Source: Maratus speciosus
Taxonomy: Eukaryota > Arthropoda > Arachnida > Araneae > Salticidae
DNA: 64,000 nucleotides
NCBI GenBank assembly: GCA_963932465.1
Contig: OZ010791.1
Coordinates: 151,139,915-151,203,914, forward strand
Direction of reading: 5' to 3'
Shown here: positions 11,064-21,749 of the stretch, piece after piece
How positions within the stretch are numbered: position 1 is the stretch's first letter
Layout of the letters: each line of letters opens with the position of its first letter
Notes under the pieces: generated by a model
Seen by the model: only the letters and a program-made list of their open reading frames with translations
The model's database searches: none
What the model was told of the DNA's origin: nothing
Program-made: the position numbers and the translations under genes

Positions 11064-11389
11064 CAGTGTTGAATGCAGACATTTTTCACCTGGGGGGAAT
11101 TTTGCGGTTTCGGGGAAAAGAGGGGAGGGGGGTATTTTGGAGTTTATGGGGGGTGGGGGAATTAGTATTTTTTATTTTAACTATTACCAAATACAAAATC
11201 TTAAATCTTCCGGTGTGGGCATTATAAAGTTTAGAGGGTGGAGGAATTTGTATTTTTTAACTATAGCCAAATACAAAAGCGTAAATATTCCAGCTGGGGT
11301 TCCATTTTTAGTACTCTGGGGGATCTCAACCGCATTGGGGGGGGGGGGGGGAGGGTAGGGGAATGTACCATTCCCTGAATTCATCACTG
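11064..11389. mobile_element. Small hAT-like MITE
   Basis: The ends CAGTGTTGAATGCAG and CTGAATTCATCACTG are inverted with two mismatches. The flanks are ATCTGGAG and ATCTGGCG, 7 of 8 matching, the 8-bp duplication expected for hAT. The 326-bp body is G-rich and carries an internal tandem duplication (11145-11325). The ORFs crossing it are spurious. Confidence 0.65.
11145..11325. repeat. Two-copy tandem duplication, about 85 bp unit
   Basis: Both units share 'gggtggnggaattngtatttttta', 'aactatnnccaaatacaaaa' and 'taaatnttccngntgggg'. They lie inside the MITE at 11064-11389. Confidence 0.6.
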
Positions 11390-11394
11390 ATCTG

Positions 11395-11621
11395 GCGGAA
11401 AAAAGTTTTATGAAAATTAAAAACGTCTTTGTCACATGGTCAAAATCACTTATAACCCAATAGGTAATTAGATGATCAAAAAAGGTAAAACACAGTTCGA
11501 TTCCAAATCGCTTCCATAATCAGACCTTCCAATTTTATATCTTTCCCATAAAAAAATGAATTTGTAAACACTTCAAAACTTTTTGCGTTTGTTGAGCAGA
11601 GCAGTTGAGAACAGCCTTTAG
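11395..11621 (+). mobile_element. Family B TTAA element, 5'-truncated copy
   Basis: It matches the right half of family B from 'gtctttgtcaca' onward and ends GAGAACAGCCTTTA, where full copies end GAGAACAGCCTTAA. The left half is absent; the neighbouring hAT MITE ends only a few bases away. Confidence 0.7.
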
Positions 11622-13342
11622 TTGATTAACATGCATCAATGCAAAATGCTGTCGCCAACAGTAATTATATTTTTAAAAAGACAAACTTAGTTTATATCTT
11701 TTTCAGATTAATTTTATTAGAAAAATACAATGTATAGGAACTGGAAACCAAAGTAATTCTTTATCTTATTTTAATCGTTTTGAAAGTGCAAGTATTATTC
11801 GATTGCCGATTTAGGAATAGTTTTTGAGCAACGATACCATTAGACACTCAGTATATAGTAGCTATATTTAGCATCGCTATATATTTATATTTTTGTGGAA
11901 TAACTCTGAAATCTTTGCATGTTTTCTCAGAAATCAGATTTCTTCATTTCGACCAAAGAATATTTGTTATGTTCAACATGGAAATGAGATTGTTTATATA
12001 TAATAGTAATATTTTCTATGACTGTTTCCTCTATGAAAACAATATTGAATGCTGAAAATAATCGTTCAGCTTAAATCCTTAGATAAACTCAGCTTATAAC
12101 TGCAGATAAAGATTCTGCTCGGAGACCGGCTAACTGCGCCTATGCCGACCCTTTTTTGCCTCCCCTGTATGAACTGCGCTCGGCGTCACGGGGAACGGAT
12201 ATCATTGTCACCCCCGTCTCTTATACTTATGGGCACGAAGTGACAGCTTTTTTGTTAGAAAGACACTTTTCTGTTGGCGTTAATTCGCTAATTTGGGCGC
12301 TTTATCGATAATTTGGGCTATCAATAATGTTTTTTCTTAAACTCAGAAAAATTTTATACACATATATTTTTTTTATATGTATATAATAATTTTTTTGTTA
12401 ATAATAACTATTAAATCAAAGAAAATAGACAATATAAAAATGTATATCCTTTAATGTAAACTGCACAAATTGAAAAAAAAAAAACAAAGGGAAATAAATA
12501 AAAGTATGATGATAAAAAATCCATATATAAATATATATTTACACAAGAAATTTAAGCATTGCAGAATTTTTTAAAACTATTTTAGAAGAGAAAACTTTAT
12601 GAAGAAATAACACTTGTTACCTAATAATGCCATTTTTTCACCAAAACATTATTTTTCGTTTAGAAACATATTTTTAAAAATATTTGACATAGAATAATTA
12701 TGTATGGAAACAAATATTTTCGTCAGGTTTAAACTAATTTCTCATTGACTGTGCTTTGGATGTTTCATTTTAAGGTTCTTCAAGAACATCAAACATATGA
12801 AATATTAACATTTATATACAGATATTTCGCATTTCAGTTAATATGCTAGAAATAATTTTCATCTCAAAATTATTCTCTGTATTAATTTGAGAGAGATGCT
12901 GAGGGCAAAGAACAACATTCTAAATAAAAGGATATTCTTGCTGCTGAAATATTCCTATGAACGCTAATTAGTACTTCTTTTATTGCCATAAATATTATTG
13001 TTTTTACTATTATTATTATTATTAACTTGTTTGAAACTATGATATTTAAATATTGATCTATTATTTTCTTTCAAAACTTATTTTTTTTTTCAAATTCTAA
13101 AGTAAATTTTAAAATTCCAAAGCCGTTCCACGGTGTTTTATAACTGAAACTTAAATATGTATTTCTTGATAAATTTTTATTTTTACTGAATATATAATTC
13201 TTATAATCACGCACGATTCTCTTATGCACATGCTTATAAATTAATAATAAGAAGAGCATTAAATTCTCATGAATTCAAAACTGAGAATTGCGTTTTCATT
13301 TGAAAAACATGCATACAAAAATGGATAAAGAAATTTAATTTC
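11622..13342. other. AT-rich non-coding stretch with one GC-rich island
   Basis: No gene supported. The block at about 12115-12240 (cggagaccggctaactgcgc through cacccccgtctc) is conspicuously GC-richer than its surroundings. It has no ORF, splice borders or inverted ends that I can see. The remainder is AT-rich with short poly-A and ATT microsatellites. Confidence 0.35.
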
Positions 13343-13736
13343 TTAAGTTGTACTGCAACACAAAATTTTATGACACATTGTCTGATTCGTTTTTATACTT
13401 CAAGGAATAAAATTAACTGGCCTATTGAAGTGATTTTTAATTGAATAGCGTTTTCCATTTTCAGATAAATAAATTGCTTATAGAGTTATAAGCCATTCTT
13501 GTTACGTGACGACAAGTTTTTCTTCTTTCTCGCACTGCTGCGTCGTGAATTTGGTTCAAATCTCCAAATTTTACAGTATTTTCTCTAAAATCCCCTGCTT
13601 TCACCGTAAAATGGAAAAGTCATTCGATTACATAGTTTCTGAATAAGAACACCTTCTTATTTAATGTGCTTTCGCGGAAAAATGAATTCAGAAATGTGTC
13701 AGAAAATAACTTCTTTGAATTTAAGAGCAGCTTTAA
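13343..13736 (-). mobile_element. Family B TTAA element, strongly diverged full-length copy
   Basis: It begins TTAAGTTGTACTGC and ends GAGCAGCTTTAA, degraded forms of the family B ends. Internal landmarks are in order: 'gacacat', 'gcgttttccattttcagataaataaatt', 'gagttataag', 'tacatagtttctgaataag'. It is clearly older than the copies at 18369 and 40166. Confidence 0.6.
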
Positions 13737-15709
13737 GACTGTTTTCAAATCCAAACTTATTACTTTCCAGAATTCATATTTATTTGCACTTGCGTGAGAG
13801 TGACAGATGCTGATTTAAAAATTGTGAAATCGAACGATTTTTCCAATTTTCATTAAAGGCATTCTTTCACAAAGTGCTGTTAAAAGCACTTAGCATTAGA
13901 ATTGAATTCCCACAATACGTTCTAAACTGAATTTCCAGATGTGACAGTCCGATAAAATTTTCTTCAACAACAAAGGCTTATAATTCAGCATGTAACAGTT
14001 ATCAAAAAATGAAAGATTATCAAATTCTAAATCAATTGAATAGTCATGTCTGCAAGTGACATGCTTTTACGTTTAAAAATGAGTTTGTAAGTTAGAAAAT
14101 TTCGAGGGAAACTCTTACAACACCAAGATTATGATTTTCTAATTTCGTATTAAATCAACGCATCTTCTCCAAACATAGTTTTAAGGTTTTAAAAGATAAA
14201 ATATCCTTTTAAATAAATGACTTCCTATTAAAAAAAAAATATATATATATATATATACTTTAAATTATAGACTATAGTTGACTTTATGATTTTGATCCTC
14301 AAAATATTTTTAAATTAAAGTTTTGCTGATTTTTAAAGGCCAGATTTTTAAGTAGAACTCACGGATTAGATATTTGGTATCTAAAAGAGAATATAAATAC
14401 ATGGATGGATGAAAATTATGTTGTGATAGAAAAATTTAACATATTAATGATTTTTAAAATAATCCTAAATTAGAACCTTCTCGATTCTGCTTCATTTAAA
14501 AAATAATACTACCTATAATAGTAATACTACAACTTATGGTAATAATCTTGTTAATTTAAACATGCTACTGACAGATTGGTATTATTTGAGGAAAAAATTT
14601 GTGAAAATCAATGAACTTTTGATTATAAAATATTAAAAATCATGACAAATAGTATATAAGAGTGTCAGCTCTAATTGTTGCCTAATGTCTATTTTTCTAA
14701 ACCATTAGCTTTAGAAGTATAGTTTCAACAGCAAACGCGATTTAAAGTTATTCTTCATCCTATTAAATCTGTTTATATAAGAAAAGTGTTATTTTTAAAA
14801 GTTACAGAAATTTAATTTTTTTACGTGATTCAAGTACTTTATATTTAGTAAAACTTTCTTCGTGTATAAGCAAAACAATAAAAGTTTCATTTTTGTACAA
14901 ATAAAACTTACCGAGTTATGATGACTTGAATTTTATGAATTTTGAGCATTTTTTGTCCTTAAAAACGAAAAAACGCTTTTTATCCAAATGTTACAAGTCA
15001 AAATCAAAATTTTCTTAACGATGGTGTTTTTAAAAAAAAAATTAAGATTAGATATTCCTTGGAATACCTTGAAAGAGCTAACAGAATTTGGGGCGGCAGT
15101 TTGCACCGGACCCATTTAAATGGGAAGTCCCCCTTCTTTCGTAGTAAATATTACTAAGTATCCTCTACTCGAGGAATTATAGTTCATTTTAATATTTCAT
15201 TTGCATTTATTACGCTGAATATCTTATAAGATGTAATGCAATGCTAGATGAATGCAGACCACTTTCTTAAGTACTGTGATTATTGTCGCCAAGATTTATC
15301 ATGGCTGGATTTGTATCCAGAAGACCTTTTTGGGGAAAAAAAGGCAACCATCAATACATTTATTGCTTATCCACCCCTTCGAGCGCAGTTCATACAGAAG
15401 GGGCCGAAGCTGTAGACCCAATTTATGATCTCCTCCTACCGTAGGCGCAATTGATGTACACCCTTCTGGTCTACCTTTCGTAAAAGTTCTGATGCATGAA
15501 AATGCCAAATGGGTGGAGTGCATTTAGTTATCATCTCTAATAATTTGTGATTACGTTTGAGTCAGAAAGCAACCCAACGAGCGCATTTTTGATTTTCTTT
15601 TAACGATTTGGAATAATCTTTCCTCAAAATTATTTTTGAACACCTGAAACGTTAGATAGATTAAATATAGCCCTTTCTCTTTCGAACTTTTTTCTCTTTT
15701 CCTCGAACT
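13737..15709. other. AT-rich non-coding stretch
   Basis: There is a (TA)n tract at about 14239-14258. The minus ORFs at 14933-15115 and 15299-15523 have no recognised domain and no clear splice sites; the segment 15290-15530 is less AT-rich than its neighbours and could be a relic, but I cannot identify it. Confidence 0.35.
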
Positions 15710-16590
15710 TTAGGGGACTCTTCACTCACGTGAAAACACCCGCTCCGTAATGCTAAACCCACGGGTAGGTTATTTTTGAATTTCTCGTTTAAATTTGAAT
15801 GTATTTTTAAACGATTTATTTAATTATTATTGTTTTTTTTTCATAGGATAGCTGAGGTCGATCTCTAATATGGCTATTTTTTACTTCTTTGATTTGGTGT
15901 CAGATATTTTTAACTCTAAGGTGTTCTCAAATCCGAAAAGGGAACTTTCTGACATAAGTTTTAATTTATTTTTGTTCGGAAATGCATGAAACTTAGCTGG
16001 TGTTGTTGTTCAGAAACTATGTAATTGAGTTGTTTTTTCCATTTTTTTTTTTTTTTTTTGCAAACGCAATAGATTTTTCAGAAAATGATGTCAAAGTGTG
16101 CGTTTTGAACCGAGTTTCCGCGCGAAGGAAGAAAGAGCACTCAAAAAGGTCGAAAAACGTGTTTGTCACGTGATCGAAACTGCTTATAACTCAATAGGTA
16201 ATTGATTGATCAAAAAATTAAAAAAAAAAACAGCTCAATTCCAAATCGCTTCCATGGCCAGGCTTTCCAATTTTATACCTTTCCGTTAAAAAATGTATTT
16301 GTAAATGTCTCAAAACGTTTTGCGCTTGTTGAGCAGAGCAGTTAAGAACAGCCTTAAGGTACTTTTAATTTCAGAACCGGTCTCGAAAGTGAAAGTACCC
16401 TCATTAAAAAAAATCAAATCGGAAAAGTACAAAATGACCATATTAACGATCAACCTCAGCTATCCTATGCAAAAAAAAAAAAAAAATCGTTTAAAAAAAG
16501 TCAAATTTAAACGAGAAATTCGAAAACAACCTGCCTATAGGTTTGACATTACGGCGCGGGTGTTTTCACGTGAGTGAAGAGTCCCCTTAA
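15710..16590. mobile_element. Family C foldback TTAA element interrupted by a family B element
   Basis: Left end GGGGACTCTTCACTCACGTG and right end CACGTGAGTGAAGAGTCCCC are perfectly inverted. The arms continue through 'aaaacaccCGC.CCGTAATG', 'gaatttctcgttt.aatttga', 'aaacgat' and 'ataggatagctgaggt'. The right arm abuts CCTTAAC and the left starts TTAGGGG, consistent with a TTAA target. A family B copy (15916-16357) sits inside, so family C inserted first. Confidence 0.75.
15916..16357 (+). mobile_element. Family B TTAA element nested in family C
   Basis: The left end CTAAGGTGTTCTCAAATCC has a mutated target site; the right end is GTTAAGAACAGCCTTAA. The body carries 'aactttctgacataagtttt', 'cagaaactatg', 'aacgcaatagat', 'gtcacgtgatc' and 'gagcagagcagtt' in the usual family B order. 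Confidence 0.75.
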
Positions 16591-17006
16591 CAATCGAGTT
16601 CCTAATGCACAATCTACTCGTAACACCGTTACTAGATGCATTAGTCAGATGAAACTACCAAAAGAGAAAATGAAAATGCAATTATCATTGGCACGTTTAA
16701 AATATGAGTTAGTCCATCATAGACATTTCGGATTTACTATAGCACTAAAACACACTGTTTTTTTTTTTTTTCCCTCGTATTGAATAACTTATAATTTGTG
16801 CGTGAATTATTTTCGAAGAATGAAAATAGTATTGCATCAGAAATTAACATACAGCAATTCTGAAGGTTACTCCATAATTTTTGAAATCGTGATTTTTCTA
16901 AAAAATTCTGATTTCGTATCACATCTCATGGAGTACTTAGCACTTAGCAGGATAAACTGTGAAATGATGAATTTCCCACCACATTAACTGAAAAAGAAGC
17001 TAAAAC

Positions 17007-17037
<31 letters not shown>

Positions 17038-17059
17038 AGGAAAAAAAAAAGAGGAGTAC
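16591..17059. other. AT-rich non-coding stretch with poly-A
   Basis: A poly-A tract spans about 17007-17050 with a few G interruptions. The short ORFs at 16574-16783 and 16796-16987 lack support. Confidence 0.35.
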
Positions 17060-17239
17060 ATGTTTGAATGGGTTGGAGAAACGTGAAAGTGTCAGGAGGG
17101 AGATTTCGTCAACAAGAATCTGGCGGTGGCTTGACGATGCAATAATTCTCGGAGGCGGAAAAAGAAAATATGAAAAAACACATTTTAATCCTGCTATCGG
17201 GGGAAAAGATAGAAAACGCAAGACACGCAAAAAAAGAGA

Positions 17240-17604
17240 AGGGAAACTGCACCTAGTGTGGCAATAGGTGGCGCCACTCTTTATGAGGCGACTCTTTTTC
17301 AGCGATGAGGGGGACCGGAATGATTTATTGAAGCAGGACTCGCGCCACGTGGAGGGTTGAAAAACGCCGCCAAACACAGGAGCCATTTTGATTGACGCTC
17401 ACGTCCCTAGACTTTTATTTTTCTATTCTTTCTTGAAATAATAATAAAAGAAGTTCGAGAGCGATTTGCCGCGGTTATTTTTTTTATCTTCTTTTCGTTG
17501 ATCATCTACCTTCGTTTTACCCGCCATCCGCCGCAGTGTGACTTTTCTACCTCCTGCTTAGAAATGTGCTTTTCTTTTTTCTTTCTTTCTTTCTTTTTTT
17601 TTAG
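17240..17604 (+). promoter_or_regulatory. Candidate promoter and 5' UTR region, CpG-containing
   Basis: Composition shifts from AT-rich to a stretch with many CpGs (ggcgccac, cgccacgtgg, gccgcggtt, ccgccatccgccgc). It contains a CACGTG-containing E-box-like site near 17346 and a YY1-like 'gagccattttg' near 17379. A long pyrimidine tract (ctttctttctttc...ttttag) leads directly into the candidate start-codon exon at 17605. The minus ORF at 17000-17386 reads through this region and the poly-A and is not convincing. Confidence 0.4.
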
Positions 17605-17687
17605 CATCAAATCGCAATAAAAACAAAAGCCCACGATGGCAGACATTTTGTGGACTAAAGGTTGTTCAAAAAGATTGCGTGAATTAG
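17605..17687 (+). CDS. Candidate first coding exon, product unknown
   Basis: A strong acceptor (long CT tract ending TTTTTTAG) precedes 31 bases of leader, then ATG at 17636 in the good context CCACGATGG. The frame reads MADILWTKGCSKRLREL and reaches TTAG|GTACAA, a possible donor in phase 1. If not spliced, the frame stops at 17713 (25 codons). The combination of promoter-like upstream DNA, acceptor and start codon suggests the 5' end of a host gene whose next exons are beyond what I can trace. The protein is not recognised. Confidence 0.4.
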
Positions 17688-17713
17688 GTACAATTAATAG
17701 GGATAGCTTGTAA

Positions 17714-18368
17714 TAAAAGTTTGTTTTTATTTTATTTGGGAAAATGGGTTTTTTCCTTCTTTGATTTAATTTTATTTTGTCATTCTAATCATTGTTAATG
17801 TTTTTTTTAAATAAAACATTGTTAAATGTATTTGAACAACAAATAATTCTCCATTCCTGTCATTTTTACAATTAAATGTTTTGATGTACTCTCTATGGTG
17901 CAGCATGCAGCCCCACATTTATCCGTAAAAAATTACGGTATGGCTTATCATCATTTTGAAATATTCGGTTAATTAATTTCTGTATTTCAAAACATAGTAC
18001 ACGAACTTCCGTTATTTTTCTTATGGCGAATTCTGAACAACATTAATTAAACAGAAAAGTTCAATTTAAATCCTCCACGAGGGTGATTTATTTTAAAATA
18101 CGAATGTGCTGAACTGGTATTACTACACAATAGTATAAAAGTTGACCCATTTTCAAAGTGACCTATTCAGATAGGGCATCCCGTTGTCTTAGAATGACAA
18201 TTGGTTCCATCTGACAAATTTGGCTAATATGATATGTCGTGGGTCATAATAAGTGTTTTTAGTCTTCAGTTGAAATGAAACAAATTTTAGCAAGTATTTC
18301 GACAGTTAACGATTTCAAAGTAATTCAAACTACACATAGAGGGACATGAAAATTACCTCACATTTTTC
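17714..18368. other. AT-rich stretch, probable intron
   Basis: No repeat or exon was identified. It would be the start of the first intron if the exon at 17605 is real. Confidence 0.35.
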
Positions 18369-18754
18369 TTAAGGGTGCATAAGTTTTAATTTATTTTTGG
18401 TCAGAAATGCATGAAGCAAGGCTGCTTTTCCGGTTTTTTTTTTTTTTTTTTTTTTTTGAAAACGCAATAGATCGTAGAAAACATTGCCAAATTTGACGTT
18501 TTGAACCAAACCTCCCGAAGAAAGCAGAAAAACCAGTCAGCGGAGAGTGAAAAACATCTTTGTCACGTGACCAAAATCGCTTATAACTCAATAGGTAATT
18601 TATTTATTTAAAAAAAAATGGAAAACACAGTTCGATTCCAAATCCGTTCCATAGTCATGCCTTCCAATTTTGTATCTTTTTGTTAAAAAGGGAATTTTCA
18701 AATGTGTCAAAATGTTTTGCGCTTGTTGAGCAGAGCAGTTGAGAACAGCCTTAA
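18369..18754 (+). mobile_element. Family B TTAA element
   Basis: TTAA is intact on both sides. The left end TTAAGGGTGCATAAG lacks about 30 bp of the usual family B start, while the right end GAGAACAGCCTTAA is complete. Interestingly the truncated left end reads GGGTG, as in family A. A poly-T run expands the 'tttttt' segment near 18435-18458. Confidence 0.75.
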
Positions 18755-19104
18755 AGAGTGGTTTTTAAAACAATTAAAACGTTGCCATTCTAAGATAACG
18801 ATCTAAAAATTCAGTTACGCGATATATTTTTTATAATTTTTAAAATTTTGAATAATTTAAAAATTTTTTAAGTTGAAAAGTGTAAACTATTACTACTGTA
18901 AGTAAGGCTATTGTAAAATTTTGTATTCTACAAAGCTGAAAATGTACATAATTTATTAATTGTTCCGATTTGAGCGACACATTTTTAGTAAGAGGATACC
19001 TAACAATTTGAAAATCGAAAAGTTTTATTTTTGTGACAACCTGCTTCGATTTCCCATATATTTTTGTGCAGTTGGAAAGAGAGCTTTAACTCCTATCCAA
19101 CATA

Positions 19105-19330
19105 CAGTGAAACCTCCCTGTGCGACCAACTCCCTGAACGACCATTTTTTCATGGAACGAATTTTATTCCCATAGGCTCAATACTAATTTTACCTCCATT
19201 CAGAGACCATCTCTAGTTGTACTCCCTCAGTGAGCGACTAATTTCTTTGAAGAAAATGAAACAAATTCCGTTTTTGTCTGGTCGCTTGAAGAAGGTTTTA
19301 TTAGAAAAATAATTCCGGAGAGCGCGTTAT
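19105..19330. mobile_element. Possible pogo/Tigger-like MITE fragment
   Basis: 'TACAGTGAAACCTCCCTGTG' followed by repeated 'gaccat/cgacca' phrases resembles the 'cagtcaaacctcgttaa' ends of the elements at 28992 and 63055. The opposite end was not found, so the call is tentative. Confidence 0.35.
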
Positions 19331-19792
19331 TTATCAAACTTCTGAACTAAGTTTAGATTTTTTTATATATATATTTTATTCCGGTAACTTTTAAGTGTTT
19401 AAACCCCTTTGTGCCTTTTTAGGCAATGAATTTAATTCAGATTACAAATTAAGAATGACGATCAATAAACTCCCCTGCCCTATTTTGTCAGGAAACTCTT
19501 AAAAAAAAAAAAAAAATTAATGAAATCGTCATTATTTGTTCCCGGTCAAAAAAAAAAAAAAAAAAAATTGCACTTATTTACTGAACTTTGAAAGGACTTG
19601 GAAATAAAAGATATAAAAGATAAAATAGTAAAATCACAACAAACGTCAATGCATTCATTTTTTAAACTCTGCAGTAATTAACTTAATTAACTTTTGTTTT
19701 CATAGTACTTAAATTTTCATATATTTTCCTAATGTGAAAAATAATTTTAGTAACATTAATTGTGACCTTTTTTCAACAATTAAAATCTAGAT

Positions 19793-20028
19793 TTAACACG
19801 TTTACGCCGGCGCGGTAGGTCACACTCGACTGTCTCAGAGCTTTCAAGGCTCCGGAATTTGGATACCAGTATTTTAATAAAGAAAATGTTGTTTTATTTA
19901 ATTAGAACAATTGGGCGATTTAAAGGAACAACATTTTCTCTAAAATAATAGTGGTGTGCAAAAAGCCGGAGACTTGACAACTCTGAGACTGTCGAGTGTG
20001 ACCCACCGCGCCAGCGTGAACGTGTTAA
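19793..20028. mobile_element. TTAA foldback element with ~65-bp inverted arms
   Basis: TTAACACGTTTACGCCGGCG at the left is inverted against CGCCAGCGTGAACGTGTTAA at the right. The match continues through 'ggtcacactcgac.gtctcagag' and 'tcaag.ctccgg' with few mismatches. The central part also pairs (agaaaatgttgtt with aacaacattttct), so most of the 236 bp can fold back. It is unrelated in sequence to families A-C although it also uses TTAA. Confidence 0.75.
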
Positions 20029-20469
20029 ACATGACCTCCATTAAAAGACCACTTCTCGGAAGGACTTTTTTTTTTTTTTTTTCTTTTGCTGTGCATAACA
20101 ATTACATTTTATGATTATAGTATATCACAAATAATCCTTATTTTCCTCTTTAGAAATACAATATAAAAAAAGCAACTTCCCTTGCATAATCCTTTTAAAG
20201 TTATGTGTTGTAGGAAATTTTCTATTCTGATAACCCCCCCGCCACCCACTATCTTGGTCAAAATGCTATCTGCAGTGTATAGCCTCGTATCCAGGCGACC
20301 TAAAACAGTTTTGATGTTGCGTTGGGCAGAGATTTCATGCCCGCTAACTATCTATCGTCTTGCGTAACTGCAATCATGTCATCCAGTAAATCCGGTCGCT
20401 AGGATACAAGAGTTGGAAGCCTTGTCCACTACATGTAAATGAGGAAACTTAAGACGAAAATACGGAAGA
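20029..20469. other. Non-coding stretch downstream of a minus-strand gene
   Basis: This probably includes the 3' UTR of the gene ending at 20470. No AATAAA could be assigned with confidence. The ORF at 20182-20367 (+) is not supported. Confidence 0.35.
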
Positions 20470-21749
20470 TTATGTTTCGAAAGGAAAGTTTTCAGGAATG
20501 TAACGATCGATTGCATCAGCTACCATTTCCAGGAACTGAATATTCTCTCTCTGCCTAAAGAAATAACTGCTTTTAGGTGGGAAAAAATATAAACTCAAAA
20601 CTGCTGTAACTTTTCTGCAATAACGACATTCTGTATATATAATCCTTGGACATTTCCTTAACATTTGAAACGTAAAAGAAAAAAAAAAGTTTGTAAATTA
20701 CACCCCCCCCCCCCCTTCATAAAACCTCCCTTGAAATTGAAGACACGAATAAAAGGAAATGTTATGTCATTTCCGCCTCAAAATTGTTTCATTTTGGTGG
20801 TGAAAGCATTTCGAGATAAGCTATCATATTGGTAAAACTAAAACGCTTATAGTTTTTAATTATTTTTAAAATTATGAGACATTTTTCAATATTTAATATT
20901 TTTATCTATACATGAGTTTCGATGTTTAAAAAAAAGCATGATATATTTTCTATTTTTTTTATATAATAAATTGATTATTTATTCTCATTTTTAAGCATAT
21001 ACAAAAGAGCGACAACAATATTTTATAAGATATCCATTCAAAAATTTTGAAAATTCAGCCGGCTGGTGGGACCTGGTTTCCGGAGACCTCTAAGAAAAAA
21101 CAAAAAGTGGCCTCCTGGTGGTCAGGATAACTCACGATAGCTTTAAATAAATAAATAATAAAAAAAAATAAATCTGTTACAATAGATAAGTATAGCTCAT
21201 GATTGAACGAAGGATTTAAATAAAAATTGAAATTTGAATTTTTGGCAGAGTTGTATGCAAAACAGTACAATTTTTGGTACAATTTACACTACGTGTAGTC
21301 TCGTAAAATTAGTTTCAATCGAAAAAACAAAAAAAACCTTCGTCCAATCACTAGTCAATCCTATTTTGAAGAAGTGAATAAAATTTCAAAAAGATCGGTG
21401 CATTAGTTTTTGAGAAATCGTGTCCACCAACTTCGAAAATAGCGTTTTTTGAAAAAAAAAAAAACTAAGTAGTTTTATGTAGGAATAAAACGAACAATTT
21501 TTTCCCTTTAACTTACATAGAATCGTCGATTCCAGCTCCATAAAGCAAAGATCCTGCTGCAGCTGTAATGTCCTGGGCATCCTTTTGCTCCTGCCTGAGG
21601 CGAATTCTTGCTTCTCGAGTCAAAGTCTCATCTTTTTTTTTTTTTTTTCTCAGCTATGAGTATACGATGTTCATCCTCTTTCAGCGTGTATTCGTGGCTA
21701 TTTCTGCCAAGTTTTATATACATGCCGGACTCTAAATCAGGAGCAAGTC
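20470..21749 (-). CDS. Host gene, last two exons, product unknown
   Basis: Two minus-strand exons fit together. The upstream exon (21749-21517) encodes a charged helical segment (REARIRLRQEQKDAQ, then ITAAAGSLLYGAGID) and ends CGATTCTAT|GTAAGT. The terminal exon (20554-20470) follows CAGTTATTTCTTTAG, continues the codon (AT|G) in phase as QRENIQFLEMVADAIDRYIP and ends at a TAA. The intron is 962 bp. Matching phase plus consensus sites at both borders is good evidence for a real splice. Two oddities: a 16-base A run (21633-21648) puts the first part of the upstream exon one base out of frame, and the 5' border (GCAG|GAC at 21749/21750) lacks a pyrimidine tract while homologous-looking frame extends further upstream through a TAA. 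So this is either a real gene with a homopolymer length error or variant, or an unprocessed pseudogene. I do not recognise the family. Confidence 0.55.
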
